Positions 11,974 to 25,260 of a stretch of 64,000 nt of DNA are shown piece by piece. The notes beneath the pieces were generated by a model. That model did no database searches. It was not told the DNA's origin and worked only from the letters and a program-made list of their open reading frames with translations. Made by a program: the position numbers and the translations under genes. The stretch is from Calliopsis andreniformis (Eukaryota; Arthropoda; Insecta; Hymenoptera; Andrenidae): contig NW_027480595.1 in assembly GCF_051401765.1 (NCBI RefSeq), positions 806,001-870,000 on the forward strand, read 5' to 3'. Within the stretch, counting starts at the first letter, position 1, and each line of letters opens with the position of its first letter.

Positions 11974-14900
11974 AGTATTGTAAACTGTGAAATCATGATA
12001 TTCTATTGAGGATTGAGGATTGAGGATTGAGGATTGAAGCCTGAGGATCGGGTAAGTAGGATTGAACATTGAGGATTGAGGATTGAGGATTGATGATTGA
12101 GGATTGAGGATTGAAGACTGAGGATTGTGTAATGAGGTTTGAACATTGAGGATTGAGGATTGAGGTTTGAGGAGTGTAGATTGAGGATTGAGGATTGAGA
12201 ATTGAGGATCGAGGATTGAGGATTGAAGATTGAATATTGATGATTAAAGATTGAATGTTGAGGATTGAGGGTTGTGGACTGAGGACGAGGACTGAGGGTT
12301 GAGTGTTGATGCCTGAGGTCTGAGGATTGAGGATTGAGGATTGCGAACTGAGGATTGAGGATTCAGGATTGAAGATTGAGGATTGGCTGTTGAGGATTGA
12401 ACATTGAGGATTGAGGATTGAGGATTGAGGATTGAGGATTGAAGGTTGAATATTGATGAATGAAGATTGAGGATTGAGGATTGAGGGTTGTGGATTGAGA
12501 ACGAGGACTGAGGGTTGAGTGTTGATGCCTGAGGTCTGAGGATTGAGGATTGAGGATTGCGAACTGAGGATTGAGGATTGAAGATTGAAGATTGAGGATT
12601 GGGTATTGAGGATTGAAGAATGAGGATTGAAGAATGAGGATTGGGGATTGAGTATTGAGGATTGAGGATTGAATATTGAGTATTGAGGATTGAATACTGA
12701 GGATTGAGGATTGAGGATTGAGGATTGAGGATTGAGGATTGAAGATTGAGTATTGAGGATTGAAGATTGAGGATTGAGGATTGAGGATTGAGGATTGAGG
12801 ATTGAGGATTGAGGATTGAAGATTGAGGATTGAGGATTGAGGATTGAGGATTGAGGGTTGTGGATTGAGGACGAGGACTGAGGGTTGAATATTTATGATT
12901 GAGGTCTGAGGATTGAGGATTGAGGATTGAGAATTGAGGATTGAGGATTGAGGATTGAAGATTGAGGATTGGGAATTGAGGATTGAGGATTGAGGATTGA
13001 AGATTGAGGATAGGGTATTGAGGATTGAAGAATGATGATTGAGGATTGAGGATTGAGGATTGAGGATTGAGGATTGAATATTGAGTATTGAGTATTGAAG
13101 ATCGACTATTGAGGATTGCGAATTGAGGATTGAGGGTTGGGGATTGAGGATTGAAGATTGAGTATTGAGGATTGAAGGTTGAGGATTGTGGATTGAGGAT
13201 TGAGGATTGAGGCTTGAATATTGAGGATTGGGGACTGAGTGTTGAGGTTTGAGTGATGAGGATTGAGGATTGAGGATTGAGGATTGAAGATTGAGTATTG
13301 AGGATTGAAGATTGAGGATTGAGGATTGAGGATTGAGGATTGAGGATTGAGGATTGAGGATTGAAGATTGAGGATTGAGGATTGAGGATTGAGGATTGAG
13401 GGTTGTGGATTGAGGACGAGGACTGAGGGTTGAATATTTATGATTGAGGTCTGAGGATTGAGGATTGAGGATTGAGAATTGAGGATTGAGGATTGAGGAT
13501 TGAAGATTGAGGATTGGGAATTGAGGATTGAGGATTGAGGATTGAAGATTGAGGATAGGGTATTGAGGATTGAAGAATGATGATTGAGGATTGAGGATTG
13601 AGGATTGAGGATTGAATATTGAGTATTGAGGATTGAAGATCGACTATTGAGGATTGAGAATTGAGGATTGAGGGTTGGGGATTGAGGATTGAAGATTGAG
13701 TATTGAGGATTGAAGGTTGAGGATTGTGGATTGAGGATTGAGGATTGAGGCTTGAATATTGAGGATTGGGGACTGAGTGTTGAGGGTTGAGTGATGAGGA
13801 TTGATGTTTGTGGATAGAGATTTGAAGATTGCAGGTTGAGTATTGAGTATTGAAAGCTGTGAAATCATGATATTCTATTGAGGATTGAGGATGGAAAACT
13901 GATTGTTGAGGACTGAGGGCTGAAGATTGGGGATTCAGGATTGAGGATTCAGGATTGAGGTTTGAGGACTGAGGATTGAGGATTGAGGATTGATGATTGA
14001 GGATTGAGGATTGAGGATTGAGGACTGAGGATTGGGTATTGAGGTTTGAACAATGAGGATTGAGGATTGAGGATTGAGGAGTGAAGATTGAGGATTGAGG
14101 ATTGAGGATTGAGGATCGAGGATTGAGGATTGAAGATTGAATATTGATGATTAAAGATTGAGGGTTGAGGTTCGAGGGTTGTGGATTGAGGACGAGGACT
14201 GAGTGTTGAATATTGATGTCTGAGGTCTGAGGATTGAGGATTGAAGATTGAGGATTGAGGATTGAGGATTGAGGATTGGGGATTGAGGATTGCGAGTTGA
14301 AGATTCAGTGTTGAGGATTGAAGATTCAGAATTGAGGATGAGGATTGAACATTTAGTACTGAGTGTTGAGGGTTGAGTGATGAGAATTTATGTTTCTGCA
14401 TAGAGATTTGAAGATTGCAGATTGAGTATTGAGTATTGAAAACTGTGAATTGAGGATATTCTATTGAGCATTGAGGATTGACAACCGAATGTTGAGGACT
14501 GAGGGCTGAAGATCGAGGATTCAGTATTGAGGATTCAGAATTGAGGTTTGAGGACTTAGGATTGAGGATTGAAGATTGAGTATTGAGGATTGAAGATTGA
14601 GGATTGAGTATTGAGGATTGAGGATTGAGGATGAGGGCTGAGGTTTGAGGATTGAGGTTTGAGGACTAAGGACAGAGAATTGAGGATTGATAATGGAGGA
14701 TTGAGGATTGAGGATTGAAGATCGAGGATTGGGTATTGAGGATCGAAGAATGAGGATTGAGGACTGAAGATTGAGTACTGAGGAATGAATGTTGAGGATT
14801 GTGGATTGAGGATTGAGGATTGAGGATTGAATAGTGAGGATTGGGGACTGAGTGTTGAGGGTTGAATGATGAGAATTGATGTTTGTGGATAGAGATTTGA

Positions 14901-16770
14901 AGATTGCAGATTGAGTATTGAGTATTGAAAACTGTGAATTGATGATATTCTATTGAGGATTGAGGATTGACAACTGATTGTTGAGGACTGAGGGCTGAAG
15001 CTTGAGGATTCAGGATTGAGGATTCAGGATTGAGGTTTGAGGAGAGAGGACTGAGGATTGAGGATTGAGGAATGAGAATTGAGGATTGAGGATTGAGGAG
15101 TGAAGATTGAGGATTGGCTGTTGAGGATTGAACATTGAGGATTGAGGATTGAGTATTGAGGATTGAGGATTGAAGGTTGAATATTGATGAATGAAGATTG
15201 AGGATTGAGGATTGAGGGTTGTGGATTGAGAACGAGGACTGAGGGTTGAGTGTTGATGCCTGAGGTCTGAGGATTGAGGATTGAGGATTGCGAACTGAGG
15301 ATTGAGGATTGAGGATTGAAGATTGAGGATTGGGTATTGAGGATTGAAGAATGAGGATTGAGGAATGAGGATTGGGGATTGAGTATTGAGGATTGAGGAT
15401 TGAACATTGAGTATTGAGGATTGAATATTGAGGATTGAGGATTGAGGATTGAGGATTGAGGATTGAAGATTGTGCATTGAGGATTGAAGATTGAGGATTG
15501 AGGATTGAGGATTGAGAATTGAGGGTTGAGGATTGAAGATTGAGGATTGAGGATTGAGGATTGATGATTGAGGGTTGTGGATTGAGGACGAGGACTGAGG
15601 GTTGAACATTTATGTTTGAGGTCTGAGGATTGAGGATTGAGGATTGAGAATTGAGGATTGAGGATTGAGGATTGAAGATTGAGGATTGGGTATTGAGGAT
15701 TGAGGATTGAGGATTGAAGATTGAGGATAGGGTATTGAGGATTGAAGAATGATGATTGAGGATTGAGGATTGAGAATTGAGGATTGAATATTGGGTATTG
15801 AGGGTTGGGGATTGAGGATTGAAGATTGAGTATTGAGGATTGAAGGTTGAGGATTGTGGATTGAGGATTGAGGATTGAGGCTTGAATATTGAGGATTGGG
15901 GACTGAGCGTTGAGGGTTGAGTGATGAGAATTGATGTTTGTGGATAGAGATTTGAAGATTGCAGGTTGAGTATTGAGTATTGTAAACTGTGAAATCATGA
16001 TATTCTATTGAGGATTGAGGATTGAGGATTGAGGATTGAAGCCTGAGGATCGGGTAAGTAGGATTGAACATTGAGGATTGAGGATTGAGGATTGATGATT
16101 GAGGATTGAGGATTAAAGACTGAGGATTGTGTAATGAGGTTTGAACATTGAGGATTGAGGATTGAGGTTTGAGGAGTGTAGATTGAGGATTGAGGGTTGA
16201 GAATTGAGGATCGAGGATTGAGGATTGAAGATTGAATATTGATGATTAAAGATTGAGGGTTGAGGATTGAGGGTTGTGGACTGAGGACGAGGACTGAGTG
16301 TTGAATATTGATGTCTGAGGTCTGAGGATTGAGGATTGAGAATTGAGAATTGAGGATTGAGGATTGAAGATTGAGGATTGGGTATTGAGGATTGACGAAT
16401 TATGATTGAGGATTGCGGATTGAGGATTGAAGATTGAGTATTGAGGATTGAAGATTGAGGATTGAGGATTGAGGATTGAGGATTGGGGATTGAGGACTGC
16501 GAATTGAAGATTCAGTACTGAGGATTGAAGATTCAGAATTGAGGATGAGGATTGAACATTGAGTACTGAGTGTTGAGGGTTGAGTGATGAGAATTTATGT
16601 TTCTGGATAGAGATTTGAAGATTGCAGGTTGAGTATTGAGTATTGAAAGCTGTGAATTGAGGATATTCTATTGAGGATTGAGAATTGACAACTGAATGTT
16701 GAGGACTGAGGGCTGAATATTGAGGATTCAGGATTGAGGATTCAGAATTGTGGTTTGAGGTCTGAGGATT
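11973..16770. repeat. Block B2, 4.8 kb copy of B1
   Basis: See B1 for the pairing of K cores. The left end falls inside a K copy: bases up to about 11,968 (gcagatt) follow the 4,008-type K, and bases from about 11,988 (gtaaact) follow the 5,406-type K. The right end is at about 16,770, where B2 continues gattgagtatt while B1 continues gattgaggatt. A 42 bp deletion relative to B1 lies near 15,785. No gene is seen. Confidence 0.86.
12850..13885. repeat. T-T dimer 3
   Basis: The gatcgactatt marks are at 13,100 and 13,638, 538 bp apart. The position corresponds to dimer 1 at offset 6,593. The first unit carries gagtattgaag just before the mark where dimer 1 has gaggattgaag. Confidence 0.83.
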
Positions 16771-17402
16771 GAGGATTGAAGATTGAGTATTGAGGATTGA
16801 AGACTGAGGATTGAGGATTGAGGATTGACGATTGAGGATGAGGGCTGAGGATTGAGGATTGAGGTTTGAGGACTAAGGACGGAGGATTGAGGATAGAGAA
16901 TTGAGGATTGAGGATTGTGGATTGAAGATCGAGGATTGGGTATCGAGGATCGAAGAATGAGCATTGAGGATTGAAGATTGAGTACTGAGGATTGAAGTTT
17001 AAGAGTGAGGATTGAGGATTGAGGACTGAATATTGATGAATGAAGATTGAGGATTGAGGATTGAATGTCGTGGATTTAGGACGAGGACTGAGGGTTGATT
17101 ATTGATACTTGAGGCCAGAGGATTGAGGATTGAGGGTTGCGAATTGAGGATTGAGGATTTAAGATTGAGGATTGGGTAATTAGGATTGAAGAATGAGGAT
17201 TGAGGATTGAGGACAGAGGATTGAGTATTGAAGATTGAGTATTGAGGATTGAAGATTGACGATTGAGGATTGCGGATTGAGGATTGAGGATTGAGGATTT
17301 AGGATTGAGGATTGAGGATTGAGTATTGAGGATTGAAGATTGAGGATTGAGGATTGAGGATTGAGGATTGAAGATTAAGATTGAGGATTGAGGATTGAGG
17401 AG
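16770..17402. repeat. Heptamer array with one P module
   Basis: Mostly consensus-like heptamers. A P module (gaatgtcgtgg, then gaggacgagg, then gatactt and gaggcca) lies near 17,066. It is the leftmost of five P copies (near 17,066, 19,299, 20,121, 21,083 and 23,651) and carries its own substitutions. No gene is seen. Confidence 0.78.
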
Positions 17403-18457
17403 TGAGGATTGAGGATTGAGGATTGAAGATTGAGTATTGAGGATTGAAGATTGAGGATTGAGGATTGAGGATTGAGGATTGAGGATTGAAGATTGAGTAC
17501 TGAGGATTGAAGATTAAGATTGAGGATTGAGGACTGAGGATGGAGGATTCGGGATTGAAGGTTCAGTATTGGGGACTGAAGATTGAGTATTGAGGATTGA
17601 GGATTGAACATTGAGGACTGAGTGTTGAGGGTTGAGTGGTGAGAATTGATGTTTGTGGATAGAGATTTGAAGATTGCATATTGAGTATTGAGTATTGAAA
17701 ACTGTGAATTGAGTATATTCTATTGAGGATTGAGGATTGACAACTGATTGTTGAGGACTGAGGACTGAAGATTGAGGGTTCCGGATTGAGGATTCAGAAT
17801 TGAAATTTGAGGATTGAGGATTGAGGATTGAGGATTGACGATTGAGGATTGGGGATTGAGGATTGAGCATTGAGGATTGAGGATTGAAGATTGAGTACTG
17901 AGGGTTGAATATTAAGATTGAGGATTGAGGATTGAGGACTGACGATTGAGGATTGAGGATTGAAGGTTCAGTATTGAGGATTGAAGATTGAGAATTGAGG
18001 ATTGAGGATTGAACATTGAGGACTGAGTGTTGAGGGTTGAGTGATGAGAATTGATGTTTGTGGATAGAGATTTGAAGATTGCAGATTGAGTATTGAGTAT
18101 TCAAAACTGTGAATTGAGTATATTCTATTGAGGATTGAGGATTGACAACTGATTGTTGAGGACTTAGGGCTGAAGATTGAGTGTTCCGGATTGACGATTC
18201 AGAAATGAAATTTGAGGACTGAGCATTGAGGATTGAAGATTGAGTATTGAGGATTGAAGATTGAGAATTGACGTTTGAGGATTGAGGATTGAGGATGAGG
18301 GCTGAGGGTTGAGGATTGAGGTTTGAGGACTGAGGACTGAGGATTGAGGATTGAGAATTGAGGATTGAGGATTGGGGGTTGAAGATTGAGGATTGGGTAT
18401 TGAGGATTGAAGAATGAGGATTGAGGATTGAGGATTGAGGATTGAGGATTGAAGATT
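17402..18457. repeat. Block A2, copy of 1-1,095
   Basis: K cores at 17716 and 18121 correspond to 314 and 761. The copy is 42 bp shorter, in the run of consensus heptamers near 17,825. One of the few substitutions is gaggact where A1 has gagggct just after the first K. The right boundary, at about 18,457, joins directly to the right half of another K. Confidence 0.85.
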
Positions 18458-19440
18458 GTGTATTGAGGATTGAGGATTGACAACTGAATGTTGAGGACTG
18501 AGGGCTGAAGATTGAGGATTCAGGATTGAGGATTCAGAATTGAGGTTTGAGGACTGAGGGTTGAGGATTGAAGGTTGAGTATTGAGGATTGAAGGTTGAG
18601 GATTGAGGATTGAGGATTGAGGATTGAGGATGAGGGCTGAGGGTTGAGGATTGAGGTTTGAGGACTAAGGACAGAGGATTGAGGATTGAGAATTGAGGAT
18701 TGAGGATTGAGGATTGAAGATTGAGGATTGGGTATTGAGGATCGAAGAGTGAGGATTGAGGATTGAGGATTGAGGATTGAGGATTGAATATTGAGTATTG
18801 AGGATTGAAGATTGACTATTGAGGATTGCGAATTGAGGATTGTGGATTGAGGATTGGGGATTGAAGATTGAGTATTGAGGATTGAATGTTGAGGATTGTG
18901 GATTGAGATTTGGGGATTGAGGCTTGAATATTGAGGATTGGGGCTGAGTGTTGAGGGTTGAGTGATGAGAATTGATGTTTGTGGATAGAGATTTGAAGAT
19001 TGCTGGTTGAGTATTGAGTATTGAAAACTGTGAATTCATGATATTCTATTGAGGATTGAGGATTGACCACTGATTGTTGAGGACTGAGGGCTGAAGATTG
19101 CGGATTCAGGATTGAGGATTCAGGATTGAGGTTTGAGGACTGAGGATTAAGGATTGAGGATTGAGGATTGAGGATTGAAGACTGAGGATCGGGTATTGAG
19201 GATTGAACATTGAGGATTGAGGATTGACGATTGAGGATTGAGGATTCAGAATTGAAGGTTGATTATTGATGAATGAAGATTGAGGATTGAGGATTGAACG
19301 TCGTGGATTGAGGACGAGGACTGAGGGTAGAGTATTGATACTTGAGGCCTGAGGATTGTGGATTGAGGATTGCGAATTGAGCATTGAGGATTTAAGATTG
19401 AGGATTGGGTATTGAGGATTGAAGAATGAGGATTGAGGAT
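18457..19440. repeat. Headless K and the first EcoRI-type K
   Basis: Just after the A2 end, the array enters the right half of a K (gacaactgaatg near 18,478, then gagggct) with no left half or tattctatt core before it. A K core follows at 19042, of the subtype with gctggttgag, gaattcatgat and gaccact. The segment 18,665-19,060 is repeated at offset 816 (19,481-19,876). A P module lies near 19,299. No gene is seen. Confidence 0.78.
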
Positions 19441-20565
19441 TGAGGATGAGGGCTGAGGGTTGAGGATTGAGGTTTGATGACTAAGGACAGAGGATTGAGG
19501 ATTGAGAATTGAGGATTGAGGATTGAGGATTGAAGATTGAGGATTGGGTATTGAGGATCGAAGAGTGAGGATTGAGGATTGAGGATTGAGGATTGAGGAT
19601 TGAATATTGAGTATTGAGGATTGAAGATTGACTATTGAGGATTGCGAATTGAGGATTGAGGATTGAGGATTGGGAATTGAAGATTGAGTATTGAGGATTG
19701 AATGTTGAGGATTGTGGATTGAGATTTGGGGATTGAGGCTTGAATATTGAGGATTGGGGCTGAGTGTTGAGGGTTGAGTGATGAGAATTGATGTTTGTGG
19801 ATAGAGATTTGAAGATTGCTGGTTGAGTATTGAGTATTGAAAACTGTGAATTCATGATATTCTATTGAGGATTGAGGATTGACCACTGATTGTTGAGGAC
19901 TGAGGACTGAAGATTGAGGATTCAGGATTGAGGATTCAGGATGGAGGTTTGAGGACTGAGGATTGAGGGTTGAGGATTGAGGATTGAGGATTGAGGATTG
20001 AAGACTGAGGATCGGGTATTGAGGATTGAACATTGAGGATTGAGGATTGAGGATTGAGGATTGAGGATTGAGAATTGAAGGTTGAATATTGATGAATGAA
20101 GATTGAGGATTGAGGATTGAAGGTCGTGGATTGAGGACGAGGACTGAGGGTTGAGTATTGATATTTGAGGCCTGAGGATTGAGGATTGAGGATTGCGAAT
20201 TGAGGATTGAGGATTTAAGATTGAGGATTGTGTATTGAGGATTGAAGAATGAGGATTGAGGATTGAGGGCAGAGGATTGAGGATTGAAGATTGACGATTG
20301 AGGGTTGAGGATTGAGGATTGAGGATTGAGGATTGAGGATTGAGGATTGAAGATTGAGTATTGAGGATTGAAGATTGAGGATTGAGGATTGAGGATTGAG
20401 GATTGAGGATTGAGGATTGAGGATTGAGGATTGAGGATTGAAGATTTAGTACTGAGGATTGAAGATTAAGGTTGAGGATTGTGGATTGAGGATTGAGGAT
20501 TGAGGATTGAGGATTGAAGATTGAGTATTGAGGATTGAAGATTGAGGATTGAGGATTGAGGATTG
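19440..20565. repeat. Block D1, 1.1 kb (repeated as D2 at 22,971-24,053)
   Basis: Offset to D2 is 3,531 at the left (K cores 19858 and 23389) and about 3,510 near 20,445 (rare variant gatttagtact). It contains an EcoRI-type K and a P module at about 20,121. The copies diverge at about 20,565, where D2 turns into ggggattgaggattgcg. No gene is seen. Confidence 0.8.
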
Positions 20566-22971
20566 AGGATTGAGGATTGAAGATTGAGTACTGAGGATTG
20601 AAGATTAAGAGTGAGGATTGAGGGTTGAGGACTGAGGATTGAGGATTGAGGATTGAGGGTTCAGTATTGAGGATTGAAGATTGAGAATTGAGGATTGAGG
20701 GTTGAACATTGAGGACTGAGTGTTGAGGGTTGAGTGATGAGAATTGATGTTTGTGGATAGAGATTTGAAGATTGCAGATTGAGTATTGTGTATTGAAAAC
20801 TGTGAATTGAGTATATTCCACTGAGGATTGAGGATTGACAACCGATTGTTGAGGACTGAGGGCTGAAGGTTGAGGATTCAGGATTCACGATTCAGGATTG
20901 AGGTTTGAGGACTGATGATTGAGGATTGAGGATTGAGGATTGAGGATTGAGGATTGAGGATTGAAGACTGAGGATCGGGTATTGAGGATTGAACATTGAG
21001 GATTGAGGATTGAGGATTGAGGATTGAGGATTGAGGATTGAAGGTTGAATATTGATGAATGAAGATTGAGGATTGAGGATTGAAGGTCGTGTATTGAGGA
21101 CGAGGACTGAGGGTTGAGTATTGATACTTGAGGCCTGAGGATTGAGGATTGAGGATTGCGAATTGAGGATTGAGGATTTAAGATTGAGGATTGGGTATTG
21201 AGGATTGAAGAATGAGGATTGAGGATTGAGGGCAGAGGATTGAGGATTGAAGATTGACGATTGAGGATTCAGGATTGAGGGTTGAGGATTGAGGATTGAG
21301 GATTGAGGATTGAAGATTGAGTATTGAGGATTGAAGATTGAGGATTGAGGATTGAGGATTGAGGATTGAGGATTGAGGATTGAAGATTGAGTACTGAGGA
21401 TTGAAGATTAGGATTGAGGATTGAGGATTGAGGACTGAGGATTGAGAATTGATGATTGAAGGTTGAGTATTGAGGATTGAAGATTGAGGATTGAGGATTG
21501 AAGATTGAGGATTGAAGATTGAAGATTGAGTACTGAGGATTGAAGATTAAGAGTGAGGATTGAGGGTTGAGGACTGAGGATTGAGGATTGAGGATTGAAG
21601 GTTCAGTATTGAGGATTGAAGATTGAGAATTGAGGATTGAGTGTTGAACATTGAGGACTGAGTGTTGAGGGTTGAGTGATGAGAATTGATGTTTGTGGAT
21701 AGAGATTTGAAGATTGCAGATTGAGTATTGAGTATTGAAAACTGTGAATTGATGATATTCTATTGAGGATTGAGGATTGACAACTGATTGTTGAGGACTG
21801 AGGGCTGAAGCTTGAGGATTCAGGATTGAGGATTCAGGATTGAGGTTTGAGGAGAGAGGACTGAGGTTTGAGGATTGAGGATTGAGAATTGATTATTGAG
21901 GATTGAGGATTGAAGATTGAGGATTGGCAGTTGAGGATTGAACATTGAGGACTGAGGATTGAGGATTGAGGATTGAGGATTGAAGGTTGAATATTGATGA
22001 ATGAAGATTGAGGATTGAGGATTGAGGGTTGTGGATTGAGAACGAGGACTGAGGGTTGAGTGTTGATGCCTGAGGTCTGAGGATTGAGGATTGAGGATTG
22101 CGAACTGAGGATTGAGGATTGAGGATTGAAGATTGAGGATTGGGTACTGAGGATTGAAGAATGAGGATTGAAGAATGAGGATTGGGGATTGAGAATTGAC
22201 GATTGAGGATTGAATATTGAGTATTGAGGACTGAATATTGAGGATTGAGGATTGAGGATTGAGGATTGAGGATTGAGGATTGAAGATGGAGTATTGAGGA
22301 TTGAAGATTGAGGATTGAGGATTGAGGATTGAGGATTGAGGATTGCGGATTTAGGATTGAAGAATGAGGATTGAGGATTGAGGATTGAGGATTGAGGGTT
22401 GTGGATTGAGGACGAGGACTGAGGGTTGAATATTTATGATTGATGTCTGAGGATTGAGGATTGAGAATTGAGAATTGAGGATTGAGGATTGAGGATTGAA
22501 GATTGAGGATTGGGTATTGAGGATTGAGGATTGAGGATTGACGAATGAGGATTGAGGATTGCGGATTGAGGATTGAAGATTGAGTATTGAGGGTTGAAGA
22601 CAGAGGATTGAGGATTGAGGATTGAGGATTGGGGATTGAGGATTGCGAATTGAAGATTCAGTATTGAGGATTGAAGATTCAGAATTGAGGATGAGGATTG
22701 GACATTGAATACTGAGTGTTGAGGGTGGAGTGATGAGAATTTATGTTTCTGGATAGAGATTTGAAGATAGCAGATTGAGTATTGAGTATTGAAAACTGTG
22801 AATTGAGGATATTCTATTGAGGATTGAGGATTGACAACTGAATGTTGAGGACTGAGGGCTGAAGATTGAGGATTCAGGATTGAGGATTCAGAAATGAGGT
22901 TTGAGGACTGAGGATTGAGGATTGAAGGTTGAGTATTGAGGATTGAAGGTCGAGGATTGAGGATTGAGGAT
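20565..22971. repeat. Mixed array with K, P and J modules
   Basis: K cores lie at 20814 (variant tattcca), 21756 and 22810. A P module lies near 21,083 and a J module near 21,990. The stretch 20,940-21,240 resembles 19,985-20,290. The stretch 21,730-22,400 resembles 1,320-2,000 and the J regions of blocks B1 and B2. No gene is seen. Confidence 0.77.
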
Positions 22972-24053
22972 TGAGGATGAGGGCTGAGGGTTGAGGATTG
23001 AGGTTTGAGGACTAAGGACAGAGGATTGAGGATTGAGAATTGAGGATTGAGGATTGAGGATTGAAGATTGAGGATTGGGTATTGAGGATCGAAGAGTGAG
23101 GATTGAGGATTGAGGATTGAGGATTGAGGATTGAATATTGAGTTTTGAGGATTGAAGATTGACTATTGAGGATTGCGAATTGAGGATTGAGGATTGAGGA
23201 TTGGGAATTGAAGATTGAGTATTGAGGATTGAATGTTGAGGATTGTGGATTGAGATTTGGGGATTGAGGCTTGAATATTGAGGATTGGGGCTGAGTGTTG
23301 AGGGTTGAGTGATGAGAATTGATGTTTGTGGATAGAGATTTGAAGATTGCTGGTTGAGTATTGAGTATTGAAAACTGTGAATTCATGATATTCTATGGAG
23401 GATTGAGGATTGACCACTGATTGTTGAGGACTGAGGACTGAAGATTGAGGATTCAGGATTGAGGATTCAGGATGGAGGTTTGAGGACTGAGGATTGAAGA
23501 TTGAGGATTGAGGATTGAGGATTGAGGATTGAAGACTGAGGATCGGGTATTGAGGATTGAACATTGAGGATTGAGGATTGAGGATTGAGGATTGAGGATT
23601 GAGAATTGAAGGTTGAATATTGATGAATGAAGATTGAGGATTGAGGATTGAAGGTCGTGGATTGAGGACGAGGACTGAGGGTTGAGTATTGATATTTGAG
23701 GCCTGAGGATTGAGGGTTGAGGATTGCGAATTGAGGATTGAGGATTTAAGATTGAGGATTCGGTATTGAGGATTGAAGAATGAGGATTGAGGATTGAGGG
23801 CAGAGGATTGAGGATTGAAGATTGACGATTGAGGGTTGAGGATTGAGGATTGAGGATTGAGGATTGAGGATTGAGGATTGAAGATTGAGTATTGAGGATT
23901 GAAGATTGAGGATTGAGGATTGAGGATTGAGGATTGAGTATTGAGGATTGAAGATTTAGTACTGAGGATTGAAGATTAAGGTTGAGGATTGTGGATTGAG
24001 GATTGAGGATTGAGGATTGAGGATTGAAGATTGAGTATTGAGGGTTGAAGATT
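22971..24053. repeat. Block D2, copy of D1
   Basis: See D1. The K core at 23389 is followed by tatggagg instead of tattgagg, a variant also seen in six K copies further right. The P module lies near 23,651. Confidence 0.8.
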
Positions 24054-25260
24054 GAGGATTGAGGATTGAGGATTGAGGATTGGGGATTGAGGATTGCGAA
24101 TTGAAGATTCAGTATTGAGGATTGAAGATTCAGAATTGAGGATGAGGATTGAACATTGAATACTGAGTGTTGAGGGTTGAGTGTTGAGAATTTATGGTTC
24201 TGGATAGAGATTTGAAGATTGCAGATTGAGTATTGAGTATTGAAAACTGTGAATTGAGGATATTCTATTGAGGATTGAGGATTGACAACTGAATGTTGAG
24301 GACTGAGGGCTGAAGGTTGAGGATTCAGGATTGAGGATTCAGAAATGAGGTTTGAGGACTGAGGATTGAGGATTGAAGGTTGAGTATTGAGGATTGAAGG
24401 TTGAGGATTGAGGATTGAGGATTGAGGATTGAATGTTGAGGATTGTGGATTGAGGTTTGGGGATTGAGGCTTGAATATTGAGGATTGGGGCTGAGTGTTG
24501 AGGGTTGAGTGATGAGAATTGATGTTTGTGGATAGAGATTTGAAGATTGCTGGTTGAGTATTGAGTATTGAAAACTGTGAATTCATGATATTCTATTGAG
24601 GATTGAGGATTGACCACTGACTGTTGAGGACTGAGGGCTGAAGATTGAGGATTCAGGATTGAGGATTCAGGATTGAGGTTTGAGGACTGAGGATTAAGGA
24701 TTGAGGATTGAGGATTGGGTATTGAGGATTGAAGAATGAGGATTGAGGATTGAGGGCAGAGGATTGAGGATTGAAGATTGACGATTGAGGATTGAGGATT
24801 GAGGATTGAGGATTGAGGATTGAGGATTGAGGATTGAAGATTGAGTATTGAGGATTGAAGATTGAGGATTGAGGATTGAGGATTGAGGATTGAGGATTGA
24901 AGATTGAGTACTGAGGATTAAAGATTAAGAGTGAGTATTGAGGGTTGAGGACTGAGGATTGAGGATTGAGGGTTGAAGGTTCAGTATTGAGGATTGAAGA
25001 TTGAGAATTGAGGATTGAGCATTGAAGATTGAGTATTGAGGATTGAAGGTTGAGGATTGTGGATTGAGGATTGAGGATTGAGCATTGAATATTGAGGATT
25101 GGGGACTGAGTGTTGAGGGTTGAATGATGAGAATTGATGTTTGTGGATGGAGATTTGAAGATTGCAGATTGAGTATTGAGTATTGAAAACTGTGAATTGA
25201 TGATATTCTATTGAGGATTGAGGATTGACATCTGATTGCTGAGGACTGAGTGCTGAAGCT
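24053..25260. repeat. Mixed array with three K copies
   Basis: K cores at 24261, 24589 (EcoRI-type) and 25204. The 24,440-24,650 segment resembles 18,890-19,100. Consensus-rich runs separate the modules. No gene is seen. Confidence 0.76.
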
